This document shows positions 16,484-24,331 of a stretch of DNA of 64,000 bases, in pieces. Under the pieces are notes generated by a model that saw only the letters and a list, made by a program, of their open reading frames with translations, did no database searches and was not told where the DNA came from. Positions within the stretch are counted from its first letter, which is position 1, and the number at the start of each line of letters is the position of its first letter. The DNA comes from an uncultured Lachnospiraceae bacterium. GTDB taxonomy: Bacteria > Bacillota > Clostridia > Lachnospirales > Lachnospiraceae. Made by a program: the position numbers and the translations under genes. The stretch is from NCBI GenBank assembly GCA_910586615.1, contig CAJUJP010000016.1:9681-73680 (forward strand), in the 5' to 3' direction.

Positions 16484-18763
16484 TTATGATTCCTCTGGCG
16501 GTCTCGTTCCATCCGGCTCAGTTCCCTCTTCCCCTTCAGGCGTATCCGGTTCTTCGTCAATCAGGCTTCCGCCGCCGACTCTGCTTCCCGTCACAGGATC
16601 ATACAGATCCCCTGTATCGGGATCTTTCAGATAGCCGGTTTCAGGATCTTTCGGGAAAGTCTTCCAGATTTCTCTGTCCACTTCATCTTCCGGCGTTCCG
16701 TCTCCCTCACCTTCTCCGCCTTCTTCTCCCGTCTTATCTTCTCCCTCTTCGGAATCTCCTTCCGGTTCAACAGGATTGCCATCCTCGTCCACCTGCACGT
16801 CCTCGCTGCCTTCCGGCGGCGCCGTGATCTGGACCTTCAATGCTTCCAGTTCCTCCCGCTCAGTATCGCTAAGTTCTTCCGTCATAAAAATATTCAGATA
16901 CGGAAGTACTTCCGTCAAAACCTTCTTCACAATTCTTGTAGCATGTTTCGCATCGTCCTGAGGATAGACATTGGGTCTGTCCACCACCACATAAATAGCG
17001 ATCTCCGGGTCATCCGCAGGTGCATATCCCATAAAAGAAACCACATATTCGTTATTTCCACGGGGCTGTGTCTCAGCCGTTCCGGTTTTACCTCCGATCA
17101 TATATCCTGCCGGCCTTGCCGTATGTCCCGTACCCTTCTCGCCGGTCACCACCGTATTGCAGAATTCTATGATTGTATCGCTGGTGGAACGGGAAATGGT
17201 CTGCTTCAGCACTCTGGGTTCGATATTCTCTATGGTAGCGCCGTCTGCCGTAGTGATCTTGTCCACAATATGAGGCTCATAATAATAGCCCCCGTTGATC
17301 AGGGAGCAAAAGCTTGTGATCATCTGGATCATGGTAGCATTAAAGCACTGTCCGAAGGAATTGGTCGCCAGTTCCGATATTCCGAGCGTATCTTTATTAT
17401 AGACCATGGTCACTGTGCGCGACTCACCCGCCAGATCAATGTTTGTCTTCAGTCCGAAGCCAAAGAGATGCTGATAATCAACAAACTCATTTTTTCCTAA
17501 TGCAAACGCCACATTCATCAGCACAACGTTACAGGACCGCTCGATTCCCTGTTGTACCGTGATATAACCGTCTCCGAAGGTCTGATGGCATTTGATCTTA
17601 TGATCTGCAACCTGCAGCACGCCTTCACAATTATAGGACTCATTACCGGTAATGGCCCCGCTCTCAATGGCCGCCGCCACCGTAAAAGGCTTCGCCGTGG
17701 AGCCCGGTTCGTAGGCATCCACGATGCAGTAATTTTTCCACAGGCCGTTGAGCTGTCTGTACATCTCCGCATCGTCCAGACCGTTTAGAATCTCCTGTGT
17801 CACATATTCGCCTGTCCTTTGCCCCTTCTCATCAAAAACCGGCATTCCCAGCAGGTTTTCCTTATTTCTCGGATCATTCAGATCATAGACAGGATAGTTG
17901 GCCATGGCCAGAATCCTGCCTGTATTCACTTCCATTATGATACAGCCCACGTTCTCCGCACCGTTGCCGGTTCTGACATTATCTTTGTATTCCTCGTTAA
18001 ACTCCCGCAGATAGCGCTCCACGATACTCTGAATATTAGCATCAATGGTTGTCTGGATATTACAGCCGTCCCTGGCCGGTATGGTCGTTCTTTCCAGATT
18101 GGAATCGTCATTCAGGTACCCGTATTCCCGCCCGTTCGTACCGCTGAGTGTGTCATTATAAAATTCCTCAAGCCCGTAAGTACCCTGATTGTCATTGGTG
18201 GTAAACCCCACCACGTCACAGGCCAGAGAGCCGTTGGGATATTCCCTCTTATATTCATCCTCAAACCACACGCCTTTAATATTTGTACCGTTTTCCGGAT
18301 CTTCTGCCAGTTCCCTGAAAGCATTCATCTTCTCGTATTCCATCCGGCGCGCCATCACATAATAAGAAGAATTGGGATGTTCCGCAATGTAGCTTCTCAC
18401 CTTGTCCACATCAATATCAAAACATTTTTTGAGTGCATTCAGCGTCGGCTCAAGGTTCTCTTCCTTCTGCATCAGAATCTTCGTATCCAGAATAACATTG
18501 TACACCTTGTTGCTGATCGCCAGCACCGTACCGTTGGAATCCACAATATTTCCACGTTTAAAAGGTATTGTCGTCGAGTCATACTCCTGCTGCGACAATA
18601 CCTGTTTCTTATACTCCTCGCCGTTATCCCTGGTGATCAGAAAAAGCTGTGCGCTGAGTCCGCCAAATGCTGTCAATATAAGAAAAAACAATACTACCAG
18701 TTTTTTCTGCATTTTCACTGTAAATCTGTTGACAGGGTTTCTGCCCTTAGTCCTGTTACCCAA
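16484..18763 (-). CDS. pbpB: Class B penicillin-binding protein (PBP2B/FtsI type)
   Basis: A septal transpeptidase of 759 residues. A membrane anchor (about 20-42) is followed by the dimerisation domain (FKRGNIVDSNG) and the transpeptidase domain with STAK (S355-K358), SCN (410-412) and KTGTAE (559 onwards). Residues from about 665 to the end form an acidic Glu/Asp/Gly/Pro-rich tail, with no PASTA domain. The start is TTG at 18763, with AGGTGAC upstream. It follows ftsL and precedes spoVD, the standard order. Two class B PBPs in a row fit a vegetative plus sporulation pair. Confidence 0.92.
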   Translation of the reverse strand: MGNRTKGRNPVNRFTVKMQKKLVVLFFLILTAFGGLSAQLFLITRDNGEEYKKQVLSQQEYDSTTIPFKRGNIVDSNGTVLAISNKVYNVILDTKILMQKEENLEPTLNALKKCFDIDVDKVRSYIAEHPNSSYYVMARRMEYEKMNAFRELAEDPENGTNIKGVWFEDEYKREYPNGSLACDVVGFTTNDNQGTYGLEEFYNDTLSGTNGREYGYLNDDSNLERTTIPARDGCNIQTTIDANIQSIVERYLREFNEEYKDNVRTGNGAENVGCIIMEVNTGRILAMANYPVYDLNDPRNKENLLGMPVFDEKGQRTGEYVTQEILNGLDDAEMYRQLNGLWKNYCIVDAYEPGSTAKPFTVAAAIESGAITGNESYNCEGVLQVADHKIKCHQTFGDGYITVQQGIERSCNVVLMNVAFALGKNEFVDYQHLFGFGLKTNIDLAGESRTVTMVYNKDTLGISELATNSFGQCFNATMIQMITSFCSLINGGYYYEPHIVDKITTADGATIENIEPRVLKQTISRSTSDTIIEFCNTVVTGEKGTGHTARPAGYMIGGKTGTAETQPRGNNEYVVSFMGYAPADDPEIAIYVVVDRPNVYPQDDAKHATRIVKKVLTEVLPYLNIFMTEELSDTEREELEALKVQITAPPEGSEDVQVDEDGNPVEPEGDSEEGEDKTGEEGGEGEGDGTPEDEVDREIWKTFPKDPETGYLKDPDTGDLYDPVTGSRVGGGSLIDEEPDTPEGEEGTEPDGTRPPEES

Positions 18764-18852
18764 ATAGTCACCTACTTCACATCACACAGTACTGCATGAA
18801 TTGCTTTCCGAACCGTATTACCTTTTCCAGATATCTGCTTGTCCGACATACT

Positions 18853-19338
18853 TTACTTCGGAATATCAGCCATCTGTTTCACATAATCATTGGTCTCACT
18901 GGCAAAGGTGATGATCTGCCCTTCTTCGGCATACTGCATTCCCAGCTCCTGAAGTGCGATCCTCTTGATCTCTTCCAGATCCACGCTGCTCGATATTCTA
19001 TTATACTCCTCATCGTTAGAAAGTTTCAAGTCATTCAGCTGCTTCTCAAGCGCGGAAATATGTTCCACACTGTTAGTTATATCTGACTGCAGTCCGATAT
19101 AATTCACCAAAATGATTCCTGTCGCTACAAGCGCCGCACACAGGAAAAACACATAACCCGCATTCATATGCTTTGCTTTTTCCCTGTTCTTGCGTGCCGT
19201 ATTGCTTATTTTCTTTTGTGGCTGTCTTTTGATCTCTCTTGTCACATCCACTTTTCTGACCACATTGCCCTGTACGTAATACCGGCTTCTATGATCTGTT
19301 CTGTGACCACGATTCGCTGTTCTTTGTGTCGACGCCAT
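18853..19338 (-). CDS. ftsL: FtsL-like septum formation protein
   Basis: A small bitopic divisome protein, 161 residues. A basic cytoplasmic region (about 1-58) precedes one membrane helix (about 60-82) and an extracellular coiled coil (SDITNSVEHISALEKQLNDL). The C-terminus has the FtsL/DivIC-like motif RIALQELGMQYAEEGQII. The start at 19338 (MASTQ) is preferred to one 8 codons earlier because AAGGGGAAAG lies before it. The sequence of FtsL is poorly conserved, so the call rests mainly on topology and its place between rsmH and pbpB. Confidence 0.85.
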   Translation of the reverse strand: MASTQRTANRGHRTDHRSRYYVQGNVVRKVDVTREIKRQPQKKISNTARKNREKAKHMNAGYVFFLCAALVATGIILVNYIGLQSDITNSVEHISALEKQLNDLKLSNDEEYNRISSSVDLEEIKRIALQELGMQYAEEGQIITFASETNDYVKQMADIPK

Positions 19339-19378
19339 AATCTTTCTTTCCCCTTGCCCCATTTTTTATGCTACAATT

Positions 19379-20314
19379 CTACTTTTTTTCAAAAACCCTG
19401 AGTTTTGCACTCTTGGCACGCTTATTCGCCTCAATCTCTTCTTCAGACGGAAGAATCGGTTTCCGGGTGATCACTTTTCCCCTGGAAGCCTGTCCGCACA
19501 CACACACCGGAAAATCCGGCGGGCAGGTACAGGGATTCTCATTCCGTCGAAAGGCCGTCTTCACGATCCGGTCTTCCAGTGAGTGAAATGTAATGATGCA
19601 GATCCTTCCCCCCGGATTCAGCAGATCGATCATATCATCCAGAGAGTCCTTTAATACTTCCAGTTCTTTGTTGCACTCGATCCTGATCGCCTGAAAAGTT
19701 CTCTTGGAAGGATGTCCGCCTGTCGCCCGCACCCTGGCCGGTATGGCCGCTTTGATGATCTCATTCAGTTCTCCTGTGGTCTCCACCGGCTTATCCGCTC
19801 TGGCCTTTACTATGTGCTTCGCAATGTTTCTGGCAAACTGCTCTTCCCCGTAATCTTTGATCACCTGATAAAGTTCCGTCTCCGTATACCGGTTGACAAT
19901 ATCCGCAGCCGTCAGCGTCTGCCTAAGATCCATCCGCATGTCCAGCATCGTATCATACTTATAGGAAAAACCTCTCTCCGCATTGTCCAGCTGGAAGGAC
20001 GAAACTCCCAGATCCAGCACGATACCGTCCACTTTCCCGATTCCGTTTTCCCTCAGCGCCTGCCTCACATTGCGGTAATTATCGCGGATCAGTACCACGC
20101 TGTCCCCATAGGGCTTTAACCGCGCTCCGGCGGCCTCTATGGCGGCTTCATCCTGGTCTATACCGATCAGTCTGCCCTTCCCGCTCAGTCTTGAAGCGAT
20201 GTGGAAAGAGTGTCCGCCGCCGCCCAATGTGCCATCCACATAGATTCCTTCCGGTCTGATCTGCAGACTGTCTATGGTTTCCTCCAAAAGAACCGATGTA
20301 TGTTTAAATTCCAT
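19379..20314 (-). CDS. rsmH: 16S rRNA (cytosine(1402)-N(4))-methyltransferase
   Basis: RsmH (MraW) methylates N4 of C1402 in the ribosomal P site with S-adenosylmethionine. 311 residues. HTSVLLEE at the start, the SAM motif DGTLGGGGHS and the late motif ITFHSLEDRIVK are diagnostic. AGAGGTAAAG precedes ATG 20314. It is the second gene of the dcw cluster, 41 bp after mraZ. Confidence 0.97.
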   Translation of the reverse strand: MEFKHTSVLLEETIDSLQIRPEGIYVDGTLGGGGHSFHIASRLSGKGRLIGIDQDEAAIEAAGARLKPYGDSVVLIRDNYRNVRQALRENGIGKVDGIVLDLGVSSFQLDNAERGFSYKYDTMLDMRMDLRQTLTAADIVNRYTETELYQVIKDYGEEQFARNIAKHIVKARADKPVETTGELNEIIKAAIPARVRATGGHPSKRTFQAIRIECNKELEVLKDSLDDMIDLLNPGGRICIITFHSLEDRIVKTAFRRNENPCTCPPDFPVCVCGQASRGKVITRKPILPSEEEIEANKRAKSAKLRVFEKK

Positions 20315-20355
20315 CTTTACCTCTGTTACCGCAGCGCACCCCTCATAACTGTCTC

Positions 20356-20787
20356 TCAGATTCCGAGTCCGAGTTCTGCCATGTGCTCTGCTATCTCATC
20401 CATGTCCTCGTAGGCTGCCATGCCTTCGAACCGTTCTTTACTCCAGATTTCTATTCTGCTCGCAACCCCGATCAGCACAACGTCTTTACTGATCTGCGCG
20501 AATTCTCTCAAAATGTTCGGAACAAGGATTCTTCCCTGTTTATCTACTTCTACTTCCGCTGCTCCCGCCAGAAAAAATCTTACAAACTGTCTGGCCTCTT
20601 TGTTGGTGATGGGCAATGCTTTCAGCTTCTCCTCAAAGGCGTTCCACTCTTCGTTGTCATACACGAACAGGCAGCCGTCCAGCCCCTTGGTCACCACAAA
20701 AGTGTCTCCCAGAGCTTCCCTGAATTTGGAAGGGATGATCAGCCTGCCTTTAGCATCAATTGTGTGATTGTATTCTCCCATAAACAT
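20356..20787 (-). CDS. mraZ: Transcriptional regulator MraZ
   Basis: First gene of the dcw cluster, 143 residues with two SpoVT/AbrB-type DNA-binding halves: MFMGEYNHTIDAKGRLIIP and the later AAEVEVDKQGRILVP. MraZ forms ring-shaped oligomers that bind repeated boxes before its own gene and control the cluster. Start ATG 20787 is chosen over an upstream TTG because AGGGTG lies 7 bp before it. Four 10-bp boxes (20904-20943) and a promoter (20951-20979) lie upstream. Confidence 0.97.
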   Translation of the reverse strand: MFMGEYNHTIDAKGRLIIPSKFREALGDTFVVTKGLDGCLFVYDNEEWNAFEEKLKALPITNKEARQFVRFFLAGAAEVEVDKQGRILVPNILREFAQISKDVVLIGVASRIEIWSKERFEGMAAYEDMDEIAEHMAELGLGI

Positions 20788-20903
20788 AATCAATCACCCT
20801 GCCCCGCGTGTCTGTCCGCTTCCTTTCACCGTCCATACACCTGTAACATCAAGTGGTCTGCCACAGAAAAAGATGCCTTTTCAGTGAAAATTTGTGGATT
20901 TTG

Positions 20904-20943
20904 CCACCACTTTATTCCACTTCACACCACTTTCCACCACTTT
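20904..20943 (-). promoter_or_regulatory. Four tandem MraZ boxes with 10-bp period
   Basis: Reading the minus strand from 20943: AAAGTGGTGG, AAAGTGGTGT, GAAGTGGAAT, AAAGTGGTGG, four contiguous 10-bp units sharing AAGTGG. Known MraZ sites are short GTG-containing boxes repeated about every helical turn between promoter and mraZ. These lie just downstream of the predicted -10 box, suiting autorepression. Confidence 0.85.
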
Positions 20944-20950
20944 TACTCTA

Positions 20951-20979
20951 ATTTTATACTAAACAAGCATGTAATGCAA
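20951..20979 (-). promoter_or_regulatory. Promoter of the dcw cluster
   Basis: Minus strand TTGCAT (20979-20974), 17 bp, TAAAAT (20956-20951), placed immediately before the MraZ boxes. TATAAA with a 15-bp spacer is an alternative reading. Confidence 0.65.
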
Positions 20980-21030
20980 GGAAAAGTTGGCTTTACGCGC
21001 CTGAATATGCAAAAGAATTTTCTGTACCAC

Positions 21031-21068
21031 AAAAAATCCCCTGTAACCTGTACGTTACAGAGGATTTT
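21031..21068. terminator. Terminator of lgt
   Basis: AAAAATCC-CTGTAAC and GTTACAG-GGATTTTT form a long stem with a small internal bulge and T-runs on both strands, 17 bp after the lgt stop. It insulates the dcw promoter from upstream transcription. Confidence 0.9.
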
Positions 21069-21084
21069 TCAGTATTTGCATTCT

Positions 21085-22125
21085 TTATTCTTGATCTGTG
21101 TTTTCATCCGGCTCTGCTTTCACCGCTGTGCCGGATCCTGTTTTGTCTTTCTCTCCTTCTTCTGCTCCGGGCCGTACTTCTTCCTGGCCGGTTTCTGCCG
21201 GAACTGACATGTCCTGCATCCTTCCTTTGTTCACAGACACTGTGGCCACAGGAGTACTCTCACCCCTTTTCATACGCACACGAATCAAAAGGTCCGCCGC
21301 CAGTGCCGCAACAAAAAGTATAACTGCCAGAACCTGGGACACTGCCACCGTCGTGTGTGGAATAAAAAGGGTATCCGTGCGGATTCCTTCAATCCACGCT
21401 CTGCCAAGTCCGTAACCTCCCAGATACAGAAGCCACATTTCACCCCGGAACTTTTTGTACTGCCTGTACAGCAGCATGATAAAGAGCAGAATCAGATTCC
21501 AGAGGCTCTCATACAAAAAAGTGGGGTGCACCTGTATATAATTGGATCCTTCCAAAATATGTGCCGCCACATTTTCCGAGATATCAACACTTCTGACCGC
21601 ATCAACCGGCAGCCGCATGGCCAGCAGATTATCCGTATACTCGCCGAACACTTCCCGGTTGGTAAAGTTCCCCCAGCGCCCGATCACCTGCCCCAGCACA
21701 AGACCGGGCACACAGATATCCGCGATCTGCAGAAAACTCTGTTTTTTTATCCTGCAGTATACCCACAGTGTAATAAATGCCGCGATCACAGCACCGTAAA
21801 TAGCCAGTCCGCCGTTTCGCAGGTTAAATACGCCAAGGAGATCATCCCTGTACGCATCCCACCGGAACACAACATAATAAATTCTTGCCCCTATAATGGA
21901 AAAAACAATGGCATAGATGGCAAAATCCCAGATCAGATCGGGATCCACACCTTCCTTTTTTGCCACATAAGCAGCCATCAGAACACCGCTTAATACCCCC
22001 AGCCCGATGATCACACCGTAAAGGGCTATGTGAAAGCCGAAAATACTGAATCCCTTCGGCACATTTTCCAGATAGATTCCCAGATGCGGGAACGCTATAT
22101 CTGTTGCATTCATTATATCCTGCAT
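21085..22125 (-). CDS. lgt: Prolipoprotein diacylglyceryl transferase
   Basis: Lgt moves diacylglycerol from phosphatidylglycerol to the lipobox cysteine of prelipoproteins in the membrane. 346 residues, about seven helices. The signature GRWGNFTNREVFGEYT is intact, and FLYESLWNL and GLGRAWIEGIRTD follow. The start MQDIMNATD (22125) has AAGGAAGG 6 bp upstream. A C-terminal hydrophilic tail of about 55 residues after the last helix is longer than usual and has no recognisable motif. It sits between ychF and mraZ. Confidence 0.95.
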   Translation of the reverse strand: MQDIMNATDIAFPHLGIYLENVPKGFSIFGFHIALYGVIIGLGVLSGVLMAAYVAKKEGVDPDLIWDFAIYAIVFSIIGARIYYVVFRWDAYRDDLLGVFNLRNGGLAIYGAVIAAFITLWVYCRIKKQSFLQIADICVPGLVLGQVIGRWGNFTNREVFGEYTDNLLAMRLPVDAVRSVDISENVAAHILEGSNYIQVHPTFLYESLWNLILLFIMLLYRQYKKFRGEMWLLYLGGYGLGRAWIEGIRTDTLFIPHTTVAVSQVLAVILFVAALAADLLIRVRMKRGESTPVATVSVNKGRMQDMSVPAETGQEEVRPGAEEGEKDKTGSGTAVKAEPDENTDQE

Positions 22126-22192
22126 ATCAGACCTTCCTTTTTCCACAGCGGCATTCACAGACTGCTTGCGCAGGCGCAGCTGCTCATTGCTG

Positions 22193-23290
22193 TCACACGT
22201 TAAACCGGAACAGGATCACGTCGCCGTCCTGCACCACATAATCTTTGCCTTCCATACCGACCAGCCCTTTCTCCCTTGCCGCCGCAAGCGATCCCTGTTC
22301 CAGCAGGTCTTTATAGTTTACCACTTCCGCTTTGATAAAGCCCCGTTCGAAGTCGGTATGTATCTTCCCGGCAGCCTGAGGCGCTTTCGTACCGATCTTG
22401 ATGGTCCAGGCCCTCGTCTCGTCCTCGCCTGCAGTGAGGAAACTCATCAGGCCCAGCGTATGGTAGCTTGCCTTAATTAGCTTCTGCAGACCGGACTCGG
22501 ACAGCCCCAGATCTTCCAGAAACATTGCCGTCTCCTCCTCATCCAGTTCTGCGATCTCCTGCTCGATCTGGGCACAGATCACGAAAACCTCGCTGTCATT
22601 TTCTGCCGCAAATTTTTTCACCTTTGCAACACCTTCATTGGATGCACCGTCATCCGCCAGGTCATCCTCAGCCACGTTCGCCGCAAAAATCACCGGTTTG
22701 CAGGTCAGAAGATTATAGGAGGCCAGAAGCGCTGCTTCATCTTCATCCTCCGTCTCAAACCCTTTCGCCAATTTTCCTTCTTCCAGATATGCCTTCACCC
22801 GCTCAAGCAGTGCATATTCCTTAGCGGCGGTCTTGTCCATCTTCGCTGCCTTGGCAGTCTTGGCGATCCTTCTGTCAAGAATCTCAATATCTGAGAAAAT
22901 CAATTCCAGATCGATAGTCTCAATATCCCGCAGCGGATCAATGGAACCGTCCACATGCACGATATTGCTGTCCTCAAAGCATCTTACCACATGCACAACG
23001 GCATCCACTTCACGAATATTGCTTAAGAACTGGTTGCCCAGCCCTTCTCCTTTGGATGCACCTTTTACCAGACCGGCTATATCTACAAATTCGATCGTAG
23101 CCGGTGTCACCTTCTTAGAATGATACAGATCGCCCAGCTGCTTCAACCGTTCGTCCGGTACTGTCACAATGCCGATGTTCGGATCGATCGTACAGAACGG
23201 ATAGTTGGCCGACTCCGCTCCTGCCTTGGTCAGTGAATTAAAAAGAGTGCTCTTTCCCACGTTGGGAAGTCCTACGATGCCTAATTTCAT
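22193..23290 (-). CDS. ychF: Ribosome-binding ATPase YchF
   Basis: A conserved Obg-family P-loop ATPase (also called EngD/OLA1), 365 residues. It shows GLPNVGKSTLFNSL at the N-terminus, the G3 motif DIAGLVKGASKGEGLGN, a coiled insertion, and a C-terminal TGS-like domain (DFERGFIKAEVV, KDYVVQDGDVILFRFNV). It binds ribosomes and prefers ATP. Starts at ATG 23290 and stands between rsgA and lgt, with a 67-bp gap to lgt. Confidence 0.97.
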   Translation of the reverse strand: MKLGIVGLPNVGKSTLFNSLTKAGAESANYPFCTIDPNIGIVTVPDERLKQLGDLYHSKKVTPATIEFVDIAGLVKGASKGEGLGNQFLSNIREVDAVVHVVRCFEDSNIVHVDGSIDPLRDIETIDLELIFSDIEILDRRIAKTAKAAKMDKTAAKEYALLERVKAYLEEGKLAKGFETEDEDEAALLASYNLLTCKPVIFAANVAEDDLADDGASNEGVAKVKKFAAENDSEVFVICAQIEQEIAELDEEETAMFLEDLGLSESGLQKLIKASYHTLGLMSFLTAGEDETRAWTIKIGTKAPQAAGKIHTDFERGFIKAEVVNYKDLLEQGSLAAAREKGLVGMEGKDYVVQDGDVILFRFNV

Positions 23291-23442
23291 ATCTCGTTAT
23301 ACCTACTCAGAAAACCTTTATTTTCAAGGGTTCTGCCTTTCTCTATATTTTTGCTGCGCCAGTTGCTGCACTGAGCCTGTACCATACTCAAAGCATCGAC
23401 GGCAAATGTATGTCACAATACGTTTCTTACCTCATACGCCGC

Positions 23443-24321
23443 TCAATACCGCTTCATTTCCTTCAATTCCTGATACAATACTTTATAATTTTCATACCGT
23501 ACTCTGCTGATTCTGCCGTCCTGCACCGCATCTTTTACACCGCAGGCGGGTTCGCTGATATGTGCACAGCCGCTGAACTTGCAGTATGGCTCATATTGTA
23601 CAAATTCGGGATAATACTTCCCCAGCTCTTCTTTCGTAATCTCGGAAATATCCAGGGATGTGAAACCGGGTGTGTCCACAATATAAGTCTCCCCGCCCAG
23701 AGCGATGATCTCCGAATGCCTCGTCGTATGTCTGCCCCGCTCGATTCTGGCACTGATCTCCCCTGTCTCCATATTTGCTCTGGGTGCAAGGCGGTTGATC
23801 AGCGATGACTTCCCCACTCCGCTGGGTCCGGCCACCGTTGTGGTCTTCCCGTTCAGCAGTTCTCTCACCCGTTCCAGGCCCTCATTTTCAAGCGCGCTGA
23901 CAAACAGCACCTTGTATCCGCAGGTTTCATAGGACTCCCTCAGAGCCTCTTTTTCCCGGGGTGATGCAATATCCTGCTTGTTAAAGCAGATAACCACAGG
24001 CAGAGCCTGCCGCTCCATGCGGATGAGAAACCTGTCCAGCAGATTAAAGTTCGGGTTGGGCTTTACGATTGCAAAAATGATCAGCGCCTGATCCACATTG
24101 GCCACGGCCGGACGAATCAGTGCACTCCGGCGCGGCAGGATCTGACGAATATTGCCGGTCATCTCTTTTTCATCCAGCACATCCACAATCACATCGTCTC
24201 CCACCAGAGGCTTCACATGCTCTTTTCTGAAAATGCCCTTTGCCTTGCATTCATAGATTCCCCGTCCTTCCACATGGACATAATAGAATCCCGCAATTCC
24301 CTTAATGATCTTTCCTCTCAT
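23443..24321 (-). CDS. rsgA: Small ribosomal subunit biogenesis GTPase RsgA
   Basis: A circularly permuted GTPase that checks 30S maturation, 292 residues. An OB-fold N-terminus is followed by G4 (CFNKQD), then G1 (GPSGVGKSSL), then G3 (DTPGF), the permuted order, and a zinc motif (YCKFSGCAHISEPAC). It is 10 bp downstream of prkC, as in many Firmicutes where prpC-prkC-rsgA form an operon; rpe and thiN, which often follow, are not here. Confidence 0.97.
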   Translation of the reverse strand: MRGKIIKGIAGFYYVHVEGRGIYECKAKGIFRKEHVKPLVGDDVIVDVLDEKEMTGNIRQILPRRSALIRPAVANVDQALIIFAIVKPNPNFNLLDRFLIRMERQALPVVICFNKQDIASPREKEALRESYETCGYKVLFVSALENEGLERVRELLNGKTTTVAGPSGVGKSSLINRLAPRANMETGEISARIERGRHTTRHSEIIALGGETYIVDTPGFTSLDISEITKEELGKYYPEFVQYEPYCKFSGCAHISEPACGVKDAVQDGRISRVRYENYKVLYQELKEMKRY

Positions 24322-24331
24322 GCACTCTTCC

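Noticed and set aside
20383..21207. Plus-strand frame of 274 codons over mraZ and its promoter
   Set aside because: It runs opposite to mraZ and lgt, spans the MraZ boxes and a terminator, and lacks an RBS.
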